The notes below the pieces were generated by a model. That model made no database searches. It had not been told where the DNA came from and saw only the letters and a program-made list of their open reading frames with translations. From assembly GCA_964531525.1 (NCBI GenBank), contig CAZHDF010000001.1, positions 9,285-73,284 of the forward strand: a stretch of 64,000 bases of DNA, written 5' to 3'. The number at the start of each line of letters is the position of its first letter. Position 1 is the stretch's first letter. Below, piece by piece: positions 52,051-60,482 of the stretch. A program made the translations under genes and the position numbers. Source of the stretch: CAYYWV01 sp964531525 (GTDB lineage: Bacteria > Pseudomonadota > Alphaproteobacteria > JAAXGF01).

Positions 52051-52668
52051 TTATCCTTGCAGGTTGTCGAACCGACCGAAGATCAGTCCGAACACGCCGA
52101 CCGCGTAGATGTCGTCGCCGTCGAGTTCGAGAAGCACCTGCGGCAGGCTCTGGTAGGCCTGGCCCGAGATCAGGATGCCGAAACGCGTCAGATCATAGGT
52201 CGAAAGATGCAGCGGGCAGGGGCCGAGCGCCTTGTCGGCGGGCTTGTAGGTGCCTTCGAGCGGCCCGCCCTGGTGGGTGCAGGTGTAGTTGAACGCGACC
52301 ACGTCGCGCTGGGGGCCTATGCCGCCGCCGGCGGGAACGCCGAGCTTGACCAGCATCGAGGACGAGTACGCTCCCTCGTCGGGGTAGGTGAACTCGACCG
52401 GCTCGTCGACCTTGAGCGAGCTCAGCTTGGCGACCAGCTTGCGCGGGTAGGTGGCGACCGTGGCGGGCACCTTTTCGGCGAAGGCGGTGCCGGCGTTGAT
52501 CGTCACCATGACCGTGAAGGTCGTCACGCCCGAGGTGAGCAGGAACTGCCGTCGCGACATGACGCATTTGCCCGCCGCGTGGTCCGAATGGTCCTCCGCG
52601 TGGCCGGCCGGGACCGCGGCCGGGGTCTCCGGCGACGCGGCGATGGTTGGGGTGGTTTCGGTCTTCAT
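52051..52668 (-). CDS. idrB: Tat-exported Rieske [2Fe-2S] small subunit (IdrB/AioB-like)
   Basis: A 205-residue protein. The twin-arginine signal MSRRQFLLTSGVTTFTVMV is at about 37-55, after an unusually long, polar N-terminal extension. The Rieske ligands are C130-T-H132 and C151-P-L-H154. The extra Cys pair that forms the disulfide in many Rieske proteins is missing (THQGG and CPLH). It passes electrons between the Mo subunit and cytochromes. ATG 52668 follows gaggt; the gene ends 13 nt before the Mo subunit gene. Confidence 0.85.
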   Translation of the reverse strand: MKTETTPTIAASPETPAAVPAGHAEDHSDHAAGKCVMSRRQFLLTSGVTTFTVMVTINAGTAFAEKVPATVATYPRKLVAKLSSLKVDEPVEFTYPDEGAYSSSMLVKLGVPAGGGIGPQRDVVAFNYTCTHQGGPLEGTYKPADKALGPCPLHLSTYDLTRFGILISGQAYQSLPQVLLELDGDDIYAVGVFGLIFGRFDNLQG

Positions 52669-52696
52669 CGTGTTACCTCGTTCACTTGCCGACCGG

Positions 52697-53833
52697 CTAC
52701 TCGGCGGCCAGGGGCGCATACGGGGGAAGCTTGGGCGGTTTGATCTTGATCTCGGGTCCGCTCAGCGATTCGAGAAAGGCGACCAGATCGGCGACTTCGT
52801 CGTCGCTGAGCCCGAGCGGCTTGATCAGGTCGGTCTTATTCGCGGCGAACTCGTTTTCGCCACCGCCGGCATTGTAGAACTCGACCACTTCCTGAAGGTC
52901 CCAGAACGCGCCGTTGTGCATGTAGGGCGCCGTGTAGAGCGTGTAGCGAAGCGGGGGCGTCCGGAACTTGCCCTTGTCGCTCTTCTCCTTGGTCCGGTAG
53001 TAGAGACCGGCGTCGTCCTTGATCGAACGGTACATCTCCTCGGTCACGCCCTTGGCGTACTGCTCGAAGCGGAAGGTGATCTGGGAGAGACCGTCCTCCT
53101 CCCAGCGCGGGGCCGGGGGAACGCCGAGGTTATAGTACTTCTGGTCCGTCAGCAGGGCGCCGTTGTGGCAGGCGATGCACTTGGCCTTGCCCTCGAACAG
53201 GGCGAGCCCGCGCTTTTGCTGCTCGCTGAGCGCCGTCTCGTCGCCGCGCATGTAGCGGTCGAACGGCGTGTCGTTCTGGATCAGCGTGCGCTCGAAGGCG
53301 GCGATCGCCCGCCAGGCGTCGTTGATATGGGGCCAGACGCTGCCGAACACCTCGCTGAAGCGCTTGCGGTACTCGGGGATGAAGGCGAGCCGCGCCTCCA
53401 TCATATCGTTCTCGCCGTTGCCGGCGACCGCGCCGCGCGCCGCCGAGGGCGCCTGCGCCTCGAGCGACTTGGCCGCGCCGGCCCAGAACAGCTTGCCGAG
53501 ATAGGCCGCGTTGACGATCGTCTGGCTGTTGCGCCAATGCACCGTGCCGGGATAGCCGCGCGACAGATCGTCGGAGAACGCCCAGCCCTGGCTCGGTTCG
53601 TGGCAGGACGAGCACGCGGTCGAGGCGTCGCCGCCGAGGCGCGGATCGAAGAACAGCATCTTGCCGAGCTCGACCTTGGCCGGGGTCTGCGGATTGTCGC
53701 TCGGAATCGGCGGGTCGCCCAGCGCCGCGAGCGGCGGGACCGATTCGGCGCGCGCGGTCGCCGGCAGGGCTAGCGCCGCGCCACCCGCAACGAGCGCGGC
53801 AAGTGCAAGTTTGGAAAGCATTGCGGTGTTCAT
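52697..53833 (-). CDS. Diheme cytochrome c peroxidase (IdrP1/IdrP2-like)
   Basis: A 378-residue periplasmic MauG/CcpA-family protein. A signal peptide (to about residue 29) precedes heme sites C74SSCH and C219IACH. The family motif LGKMLFFDPRLGGDAST and the C-terminal PPLRYTLYTAPYMHNGAF are present. In iodate-reducing bacteria two such peroxidases accompany IdrAB and are thought to remove H2O2 formed by the enzyme. It lies 28 nt upstream of the Rieske gene and 10 nt after the second peroxidase. Confidence 0.9.
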   Translation of the reverse strand: MNTAMLSKLALAALVAGGAALALPATARAESVPPLAALGDPPIPSDNPQTPAKVELGKMLFFDPRLGGDASTACSSCHEPSQGWAFSDDLSRGYPGTVHWRNSQTIVNAAYLGKLFWAGAAKSLEAQAPSAARGAVAGNGENDMMEARLAFIPEYRKRFSEVFGSVWPHINDAWRAIAAFERTLIQNDTPFDRYMRGDETALSEQQKRGLALFEGKAKCIACHNGALLTDQKYYNLGVPPAPRWEEDGLSQITFRFEQYAKGVTEEMYRSIKDDAGLYYRTKEKSDKGKFRTPPLRYTLYTAPYMHNGAFWDLQEVVEFYNAGGGENEFAANKTDLIKPLGLSDDEVADLVAFLESLSGPEIKIKPPKLPPYAPLAAE

Positions 53834-53843
53834 CGCGGGTCTC

Positions 53844-54962
53844 CTAGTTCTTGGTCTCGCGCCAGTTCTCGATGGTGACGTAGTCGGTCGGAATCGGCTC
53901 CTGCCAGACGAACTCGGGTCCGGTGAGCGGATCGCCCGACAACGCCTCGAGATAGGCGACGAGGTCCTTCTGCTCGGACGGGGTCAGCTCGAGCGGGCGA
54001 AGGGCGGGGTCCTTGTTGGCGTCGTCGCCGCCGCCCGCGTTGTAGAACGCGACCACGTCGGCGAGCGTCTTGAGCATGCCGTTGTGCATGTACGGCGCCG
54101 TGTACTTGAGCTCGCGCAGCGTCGGCGTCATGAACTTGCCCATGTCCGTGCCGTCGGCCCGGTGGGTCACCACATGGGCGCCCGGGTCGCGCCGGATGTT
54201 CATGTAGTTCTCGATGCCCATGAACATGCCAAAGGTCACGAAGGTGACGTGGCGCAGGGGGTTGTTCCAGATTTCGGGATTCTCGGGGACACCCAGGTTA
54301 TGCGCCTTGTCGTCGGTGAAGCGCGGTCCCGAATGGCATTGCGCGCAGCCGGCCTTGCCGTTGAAAATCTGACGCCCGCGGTACTGGGCCGGGGTCATCT
54401 TGCCGGTGTCGACCGGCGCGCCGCGCGAGGTCAGGGTCTTCAGGAACTCGGGGATCGCCTTGCGCGCGCCGCCGTTCGAAGGCTCGCCGAGCCCGGCCTT
54501 CTTGAACATCTCGACATAGACCGGATCCTGCTTGAGACGCTCCTGCATCAGCCTCATGTCCATGTTCATGAGGTAGGTCTCGGTGATCATCTCGCGGGTC
54601 ACGTCGTTGAGGTTCGTGCCCAACCGGCCGTCGTGGAACCATGCCTTCTTGTAGGCGGTGTTGATCAGCGTCGGCGTGTTGCGGAAGCCGTCGGACCCGG
54701 GATAGGCCTTCGACAGCGCGAGCCCGTCGGAAAAGCCCTTGTCGGGCTTGTGGCAGGTCGAACAACTGATCGCGGCGTCGCCCGAAAGTCGGACGTCGTA
54801 GAACAGACGCTTGCCAAGCTCGGCCTTGGCGGCGTTGACCTTGATCGACGGTATCCCGTCTTCCGCGGCCAAGCTCGCGCCCGGCGCCAGCGCGGCCGTG
54901 CCGGCGAACGCCGCCGCGACCGCGAGGCCCTTGATCATCCGTAGCGGATAAGTCCCTCTCAT
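53844..54962 (-). CDS. Diheme cytochrome c peroxidase, second copy (IdrP-like)
   Basis: A 372-residue paralogue of the next gene. ATG 54962 is preceded by ggaggg and gives a signal peptide ending at SLAAE (about 34). Heme sites are C67STCH and a second GCAQCH near residue 245. LGKRLFYDVRLSGDAAIS and TPTLRELKYTAPYMHNGML are family motifs. It is the first gene of the four-gene reductase unit. An FNR-type box lies about 225 nt upstream. Confidence 0.9.
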   Translation of the reverse strand: MRGTYPLRMIKGLAVAAAFAGTAALAPGASLAAEDGIPSIKVNAAKAELGKRLFYDVRLSGDAAISCSTCHKPDKGFSDGLALSKAYPGSDGFRNTPTLINTAYKKAWFHDGRLGTNLNDVTREMITETYLMNMDMRLMQERLKQDPVYVEMFKKAGLGEPSNGGARKAIPEFLKTLTSRGAPVDTGKMTPAQYRGRQIFNGKAGCAQCHSGPRFTDDKAHNLGVPENPEIWNNPLRHVTFVTFGMFMGIENYMNIRRDPGAHVVTHRADGTDMGKFMTPTLRELKYTAPYMHNGMLKTLADVVAFYNAGGGDDANKDPALRPLELTPSEQKDLVAYLEALSGDPLTGPEFVWQEPIPTDYVTIENWRETKN

Positions 54963-55186
54963 CAACCAAACCCTCCGGTTTGCGTCGCTCCGTTGAACGA
55001 CTCCTCGCGCGACGGTCCTTCGCGTCGGCCGCGCATCACGCATTCGAAAACAACTGGAAGTCCTGCTGCTCGACAGCCCCTGTAAGGCGATTCCGCGATC
55101 CGGCCCGAATGGTGGCGCCGAAACACGGTATTTTTTTCGAATCCAGACGTCCGGCTAAACCCTAATGACTGGCTCGCCGGGAGGCC

Positions 55187-55200
55187 TTGACCTAAGTCAA
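55187..55200. promoter_or_regulatory. FNR/FixK-type box upstream of the reductase unit
   Basis: TTGACCTAAGTCAA, matching TTGA-N6-TCAA, in the 257-bp gap between the triheme cytochrome gene and the first peroxidase gene. It lies about 225 nt from the start codon, so a long leader would be implied. The rest of this gap shows a 7-T run at about 55130 and no gene. Confidence 0.65.
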
Positions 55201-55219
55201 ATGCTCCCGGCGATCGCCG

Positions 55220-57526
55220 TCAGGCGCGCGTTTCCGGCGCGTCATTCTCGCGTCGGGTGAACCGGCGACGCTCGCGCCGCGCGAGTCCCAGGAACACGAG
55301 TCCCGCGATCAGCCCGGTCGTTCCCGTGGAGCCCCAGACCAGCGCCGGCCGCTCGCCCGGTTCGAGAAGCAGCCAGTACCAGGTAGTCAGCGTATGCCGA
55401 CCGCCCTTTTGGCCCGCCCAGCCGTCCCAGTTGGCGAAGGCGATCGGGATATAGCGGCCCTGCTCGAACTGGAGGTCGCGCGAATCGTCGGTCGCGAGCG
55501 GACGCGTGAACACCACCTGCCAGCGGCCCTCGCTCCAGCTTCCCTTGGCTTCGAGCGCGCCCGCATCATCGCGCGGAACCGGCGGCGCGTCGGGACCGGT
55601 GGCGTCGAGCACGGCGACCTCGGCGTCGGCCTCGGGCTCGACCGAGGGCGCGCGCCAGAACCACATGTTGACCGGATGGCCGGGATCGCCGTGTCGGAAC
55701 CAGGGCTTCTCGCTGGTGGTCGGGATCGTCGCCGGAAGCTGAACCGCGACCGCGTCGCGGGTCGGCTCGGTCTCGGTGTCGCGATAGCGCTTCTCCTTGT
55801 CCGAGCCGGGCACCGAGTAGGTCCGGTCGTCGACGTCGAGCCGCAGCGCGACCGCCTCGTCGTTGAACAGCGCGCGCACGGTCACCGTGTCGTTGAGCGA
55901 GTAGAACAGGCGCGGCTCCTTGACCACGTTGGGCACCAGCGCGAAGGTGATCGGCGGCGCCTTGTCCCAGGCCGAATCATTGGGATCGGTCGGCAGCGCG
56001 CCCTCGATCCGCGTGCCCTGAACGACCGTCTGGCCGGTCGAAAGCTGGACCGCGTTCTCGCGGAGCGTCATCGCGTAGTTGGCGACGTCCCAGCGGTCGC
56101 GTATCGAAAACGTCGTCGTGTGCTCGGGCATCGGCGTGCCGCGGATGCCGGCGCTGATGCGCTGGAACACGTCGGTCGCGGTCTTGGTCCAGCGCCAGGT
56201 CTCGGGCCGGGTCAGGTTGCGCGGCCAGATGCGATAGCCCCAGTCGTCCTTGAGGTTCTTGCCCGAGGTGACGTTGCCTCGGCCCTTCTCGCCGTGGCAC
56301 TGCACGCAGGCCTTCTTGAACAGCTTGGCGCCGCGGGCGAGCGATTCGGGCGAGCTTTCGACCTTCTCGCCGAGCTCGATGGGCTTGATGCCGAGGTCCT
56401 CGGGGGTTTCGCCGTCCCAGCCACCGAACTCCTTGATCATCCCGATCAGGCCGTCGATCTGGGCGGCCGTCAGCACCTTGCCCCAGGCGGGCATGGCGGT
56501 GCCGGGCAGACCGTCGCGGATCGTCTTGCGCAGGTCGTCATCGGTCGGGAACTCGGAATCGGCGTGGGTCGTCTTGTACTTGAACACGCCGAGCGAGAAG
56601 TCGCGCGGGCGGGGGTAGAGATAATCCGCCGCCGGGCCGTCGCCCTCGCCCTCGGCGCCGTGGCACTGGGCGCAACGCTTGTCGTAGACCGCCTGGATCG
56701 CCTCGCTCTCGGCGGTCTGGGCGTCGGTCTTTTCGGCCTCGGCCTTCTTCGCGCCGCCGCCCTGATCGAGCTCCCAGGAGCGCGGCGCGTAGCCGGTGTA
56801 GTCGTAGAGGAACAGGATGGCCTTCCAGACCTCGTCCTCCTTGAGCATCTCCTGCCAGACGGGCATCGCCGACAGCCAGGGCGCGCCCTCGCGCGGCAGC
56901 CCCGGTCCGCCCGTCGTGATCCGCCAGAACAGATAGGATTCCTGGAGCTGGGCGATGGTGCCCACGTCCTGGAAGTTGGCCGGGCGCGGGTTGAGCCCGA
57001 GGCCCACGTAGCCCTGCCCGTCGAGGTTGTCGCCGTGGCAGAAGATGCAGTTCTTGTAATAGATCTCGCGCCCCTCGGCGACCATGTCGCGATATTCCTG
57101 GCTGCCCTTGGGGGCTTCCTCGCGCAGCGGGTTCTGGAGCTTCACCAGGTTGAAGTCGCGGCCGTAGACGCGAAGCTGCGACGGCGGCGCCGGGTGCACG
57201 GTGCGCAGCTCGACCGGCGCCTCGCGGCTCGGCTTGACGGCGGCATAGGCGAGCGCCGCGCTGCCGCCGACCACCACCACCAGCGCGAGCATCCGCCAGG
57301 GCGCGAGCCCGGGCGCGCCGAGCAACGCATGAAAGGGCTCGAACAGACGCTGGCAGGAGTTGTCGTCGAAGGTCATAACCAGCAGCACGCCGATGACGAC
57401 GATGACCATGTACTGGATCAGCAGCGACTTGGGCATCGGCGGGCTGATGAGATACCCGAAGATCCCATAGAGCACGCCGATCGCGATCACCGCGAGGGTC
57501 AGCGGATGCGTAATGAAACGCTTCAT
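55220..57526 (-). CDS. Membrane triheme cytochrome c with ethylbenzene-dehydrogenase-type heme domain
   Basis: A 768-residue protein. Three transmembrane helices near the N-terminus (about 8-27, 34-51, 78-96) are followed by three cytochrome c domains with C160IFCH, C285AQCH and C407VQCH, then an EB_dh/DOMON-like beta domain (about 490-725, with NMWFWRAPS and GRWQVVFTRPL) that in relatives binds heme b, and a C-terminal transmembrane anchor (about 735-753). Such domains occur in gamma subunits of ethylbenzene dehydrogenase, nitrite oxidoreductase and (per)chlorate-type enzymes. It overlaps the diheme cytochrome gene by ATGA. Confidence 0.85.
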   Translation of the reverse strand: MKRFITHPLTLAVIAIGVLYGIFGYLISPPMPKSLLIQYMVIVVIGVLLVMTFDDNSCQRLFEPFHALLGAPGLAPWRMLALVVVVGGSAALAYAAVKPSREAPVELRTVHPAPPSQLRVYGRDFNLVKLQNPLREEAPKGSQEYRDMVAEGREIYYKNCIFCHGDNLDGQGYVGLGLNPRPANFQDVGTIAQLQESYLFWRITTGGPGLPREGAPWLSAMPVWQEMLKEDEVWKAILFLYDYTGYAPRSWELDQGGGAKKAEAEKTDAQTAESEAIQAVYDKRCAQCHGAEGEGDGPAADYLYPRPRDFSLGVFKYKTTHADSEFPTDDDLRKTIRDGLPGTAMPAWGKVLTAAQIDGLIGMIKEFGGWDGETPEDLGIKPIELGEKVESSPESLARGAKLFKKACVQCHGEKGRGNVTSGKNLKDDWGYRIWPRNLTRPETWRWTKTATDVFQRISAGIRGTPMPEHTTTFSIRDRWDVANYAMTLRENAVQLSTGQTVVQGTRIEGALPTDPNDSAWDKAPPITFALVPNVVKEPRLFYSLNDTVTVRALFNDEAVALRLDVDDRTYSVPGSDKEKRYRDTETEPTRDAVAVQLPATIPTTSEKPWFRHGDPGHPVNMWFWRAPSVEPEADAEVAVLDATGPDAPPVPRDDAGALEAKGSWSEGRWQVVFTRPLATDDSRDLQFEQGRYIPIAFANWDGWAGQKGGRHTLTTWYWLLLEPGERPALVWGSTGTTGLIAGLVFLGLARRERRRFTRRENDAPETRA

Positions 57527-58371
57527 TGCGCGGCCTCCTTCGCGGGCAGGTTCTCGAGATAGTCGAGCAGCAGGTCGAGCTCGCTCACCCGGAGCTGCTC
57601 GGCGTAGTCCTGGGGCATGATGTCGGGCTCGAAGCCATCGGCGATCTTGGCGTTGGGATCGAGAATCGACTGGCGGATCATCGCCCGGTCATAGCGCTTG
57701 CCGATGCCGTCGAGCCGCGGGCCGACGTCGGCCCCCGACCCCTCGAGGTCGTGGCACGCCGCGCAGCCGAGCCGCTCGATCACCGCCTGGGCGGTTTCGG
57801 CCGGACCGGTGTCCTCCTCGCCGCCGTCCTGGGCGGCGGCCTGGGCCTGCTCGCCGGTCGGCGCGGTGACCGTGATCTCGGTCCCGGAGCGGTCCTCGAG
57901 AAAGGCGATCAACGCGTCGATCTCGGCCTCCGACAGGCCGATCGGCGGGCGGTCGACGGCGGGCATCGGACTCACCGTGTCGTTGGTGCCCTTCTTGCCG
58001 AAGCCCGCGACCACGTAGGCCGAGGGGTCGAGCATGGATTCGCGCAAGTAAGCCTCGATCGCCGCCGCGCCGTCGAGCCCCTTGGCCTCGCCGTCGTAGC
58101 GCGGATCTTTGAGGCGCTCGGCGAACTCGGCGGCGAGGTCGAGCTTCAGGAGATCGGGCGCGCGGCCGAGCTCGTTGTGGCACAGCGTGCAGGTGCCCTG
58201 GCCCTTGAAGATGCGCTCGCCCCAGGCGGCGAGTCCGGCCGCGTCGAGCGAGCCGAGGTCGATCTTCTCCTCCTTGGGCGGGTCCGACTGCACCTGCGGC
58301 AGGATATTGGCGAACAGCGTGTAGGCGAGCAGCACCACGATGCTGAACAGCATGACGCGAAGAAAGGTCAT
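57523..58371 (-). CDS. Membrane-anchored diheme cytochrome c
   Basis: A 282-residue protein. An N-terminal transmembrane helix (LRVMLFSIVVLLAYTLFANI) anchors two c-type domains: C61TLCH (about 48-160, with MPAVDRPPIGLSEAEIDALIAFL giving a Met ligand) and C203AACH (about 193-280, ligand in DIMPQDYAEQLRVSELDLLLDYL). An acidic/Ala/Gln linker separates them. It is coupled by ATGA overlaps both to the CydA-like gene before it and the triheme gene after it, so the three probably form a complex. Confidence 0.88.
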   Translation of the reverse strand: MTFLRVMLFSIVVLLAYTLFANILPQVQSDPPKEEKIDLGSLDAAGLAAWGERIFKGQGTCTLCHNELGRAPDLLKLDLAAEFAERLKDPRYDGEAKGLDGAAAIEAYLRESMLDPSAYVVAGFGKKGTNDTVSPMPAVDRPPIGLSEAEIDALIAFLEDRSGTEITVTAPTGEQAQAAAQDGGEEDTGPAETAQAVIERLGCAACHDLEGSGADVGPRLDGIGKRYDRAMIRQSILDPNAKIADGFEPDIMPQDYAEQLRVSELDLLLDYLENLPAKEAAQ

Positions 58372-60155
58372 GGACGGTCCTCCCCGCCCGCGGGCGCCTC
58401 CTGGACCGTCGCGCCGAGCTGGCTGAGCCAGAACACGAACACGATCACCGCCATGAAGGCGAGGGTGATCACCGTGATCATGTTGCCGGCGCTGCCGATG
58501 GTCGGAATATAGGCGTCGGCCGAGGCATCCTTCATGATGGTGTAGACGTGCCAGTGCGTGCGCACCGACGAGCGGATATAGCCCATCAGCGCCATCAGCC
58601 AGGTGAAGGCCACGGGCAGCACGAACAAGGCGTACTGCGAGCGCGTCGACATGCGCCCCCAATGCACCTCGGCCTTTTCGGCGCCCCGCGCCATGAAGGA
58701 ATCGATTACCAGCGACACCACGATGATGGTCAGCGTGGTCACCACTTGGGGCACCGAGGCGCCGACCTTGTAAACCGTCGGCGTGATGTAGCCGTAGATG
58801 CCCGCGCCGACGATGTTGACGATGCCCACCGCGTAAAGCGCGACGATCACCGCGTTGCCGGTCCCGGCCCAGGAGACCGTCGGCACGCGGCCCGATCGGT
58901 AGAACAGTTGGAACGACATGAAGGTGAACACGAGCATCAGGTTCACCGCCGTGTTCTTGGCCGGCATGATGCCGAGCGGACCGAAAATCTTGTGGGTCGT
59001 GCCGCCCAGGACGCGGATCTCCTCGGGGCTCAGGATCAGCGTGTGCGGCGTCACCCAGACCAGGAATCCGCCGACGATCACGACCGCGATGTATTTGACG
59101 TAGGGCGCGTAGCGCGCGCCCCGGTCGGTCCGTCCCAGCCCGCACCACAGGTAGTAGTTGGCGGCGAGCAGGATGGTCCCGATCAACAGCGCCTGGATGA
59201 TGAACAGCCAGGCGAGCACGCCGCCCATCGCGGTGATGCCCATCTGCTGGCTGTAGGCGTAGATCTCGGCCATCAGCCAATAGCCCGCGAAGGGAAGCGG
59301 CAGGAAGCCCGCGACCGCGATCAGGTTGGCGGTATAGCCCATCCAGTCGTAGTGCGCGCGCTCCTTGGCGCCCTGCACGCTGAGAAAACGGTAGGCGGCG
59401 TAGGCTCCGACGATCGCTCCGCCGTAGGCGATGTTGGCGAGGAAGCGGTGGAGGTTGAGCGGATTCCAAAGCGGGTTGCGCGTCGCCGCCCAGACCGTGC
59501 CCGTGACCGCGCCGGTCGTCGGGTCGACCCCCGCCGGCGACATCATGAAGGTCGTCCAGGCGTTGGCGACGAACATCAAGGTCAGCCCGACCGCGTTCAA
59601 CACCAGCCCGAGCGAGAGGTGGAACCACTTGCGCTGGCCGTGGCGCAGCGCGCCCCAGGAGTAGTAATAGAGGTAGAGAAACACGCTCTCGAGCACGAAC
59701 AAGACGGCGTAGATCAGCGCTTGGCCGCGGAACACCTTGAGCAGGTAGTCCATCACCACCGGGTAGAACAGGAACAAGGCCAGCGCGAGCCCGCCGCCGG
59801 TCAGCGCGGTGAACGAATACGCCGCCATCGAGATCTTCATGAACTCGTGCGCCATGGCGTCGTAGCGCGCGTCGCGGGTGAACACGCCCGCAAGCTCGAT
59901 CACCACCACGAACAGGGGCACCGCGAGCACGAAGGCGGCGAGGAAAAGATGCATCTGGGCGAGGCCCCAGACCACGGGTCGGCCGTGCAGCCCGCCGATC
60001 ACCGGGTAATCGGCGCGCGTCGGCGTGGGCGCGGGCTGGGCCACGGCGTCCGCCGCCTGGGCGAGCACGTCGGGCGCGACGAGCGCCGCCGCCGTCGCCG
60101 CGAGGACCACGAGAACCACGGTCCAGGCGCGGCGCATGGATCCGGCGGGGTTCAT
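58368..60155 (-). CDS. CydA-like cytochrome bd-type membrane subunit (no CydB)
   Basis: A 595-residue polytopic protein with about 13-14 hydrophobic helices after a signal-like N-terminus. CydA-type heme ligands appear as H69 (WGLAQMHLFLAAF) and H236 (NPLNLHRFLANIAYGGAIVG, comparable with the b558 His region); E87 and E156 are membrane acids. The family match is to cytochrome ubiquinol oxidase subunit I, but no CydB is present, and it is coupled to c-type cytochromes instead. It may accept electrons from or pass them to cytochrome c/quinol rather than act as a normal bd oxidase. ATG 60155 overlaps the 42-aa gene. Confidence 0.82.
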   Translation of the reverse strand: MNPAGSMRRAWTVVLVVLAATAAALVAPDVLAQAADAVAQPAPTPTRADYPVIGGLHGRPVVWGLAQMHLFLAAFVLAVPLFVVVIELAGVFTRDARYDAMAHEFMKISMAAYSFTALTGGGLALALFLFYPVVMDYLLKVFRGQALIYAVLFVLESVFLYLYYYSWGALRHGQRKWFHLSLGLVLNAVGLTLMFVANAWTTFMMSPAGVDPTTGAVTGTVWAATRNPLWNPLNLHRFLANIAYGGAIVGAYAAYRFLSVQGAKERAHYDWMGYTANLIAVAGFLPLPFAGYWLMAEIYAYSQQMGITAMGGVLAWLFIIQALLIGTILLAANYYLWCGLGRTDRGARYAPYVKYIAVVIVGGFLVWVTPHTLILSPEEIRVLGGTTHKIFGPLGIMPAKNTAVNLMLVFTFMSFQLFYRSGRVPTVSWAGTGNAVIVALYAVGIVNIVGAGIYGYITPTVYKVGASVPQVVTTLTIIVVSLVIDSFMARGAEKAEVHWGRMSTRSQYALFVLPVAFTWLMALMGYIRSSVRTHWHVYTIMKDASADAYIPTIGSAGNMITVITLAFMAVIVFVFWLSQLGATVQEAPAGGEDRP

Positions 60156-60280
60156 GACGCGGGCAGCAGGTTCCAGGCGACCGGAAGCCCCTGGCGGGTC
60201 ATGATCAGCCAGTCGACGGCATAGAAATAAACAAGCCATGCCGCCACCGCGACGACGAACGTGACGACCCGCGCTTTCAT
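60152..60280 (-). CDS. Small single-helix protein (42 aa) coupled to the CydA-like gene
   Basis: Reads MKARVVTFVVAVAAWLVYFY followed by AVDWLIMTRQGLPVAWNLLPAS. One transmembrane helix (about 5-27) is followed by a short polar tail. The stop overlaps the CydA-like start (ATGA), which supports it as a real gene. By size and position it recalls the small CydX-type subunits of bd oxidases, but there is no clear sequence match. Confidence 0.7.
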   Translation of the reverse strand: MKARVVTFVVAVAAWLVYFYAVDWLIMTRQGLPVAWNLLPAS

Positions 60281-60326
60281 CGCAATTCGCACTCCTCTGC
60301 CATGTTGTGTTTATCGTCCCTTCGCC

Positions 60327-60482
60327 TCAGCCCGCGCCGCCGACGCCGTGGTCGTAGATGAGCAGCCACCAGAAGAACACCAGCACGGCGGCCAGGGTGA
60401 TCGCGAACACCAGCGGGCCGATGCCCGACCGCCGCGCTTCGGGGGGCGTCTCGGATGGACGGCGAGGGGTCTCGGCGGTCAT
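60327..60482 (-). CDS. Small membrane protein (51 aa)
   Basis: Starts MTAETPRRPSETPPEARRSG, then one transmembrane helix (GPLVFAITLAAVLVFFWWLL) and a short tail YDHGVGGAG. The start overlaps the upstream 123-aa gene by ATGA and it ends 46 nt before the 42-aa gene. It is probably a minor subunit or assembly factor of the bd-like complex. No family is recognised. Confidence 0.7.
   Translation of the reverse strand: MTAETPRRPSETPPEARRSGIGPLVFAITLAAVLVFFWWLLIYDHGVGGAG

Noticed and set aside
47093..52292. Very long plus-strand reading frames (690, 692 and 922 codons) over the HEAT and molybdoenzyme genes
   Set aside because: They are mirror frames of GC-rich genes, with biased Ser/Arg/Ala composition, no domains, and no ribosome binding sites.
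49365..54962. Arsenite oxidase (aioBA) cluster
   Set aside because: The family is right, but two of four arsenite ligands appear changed, two diheme peroxidases accompany the genes, and no ars or aio regulatory genes are present. Kept as an alternative only.
58368..60155. Ordinary CydA of a quinol bd oxidase
   Set aside because: No CydB follows and the gene is locked to cytochrome c genes by overlaps, so a standard CydAB oxidase is unlikely.
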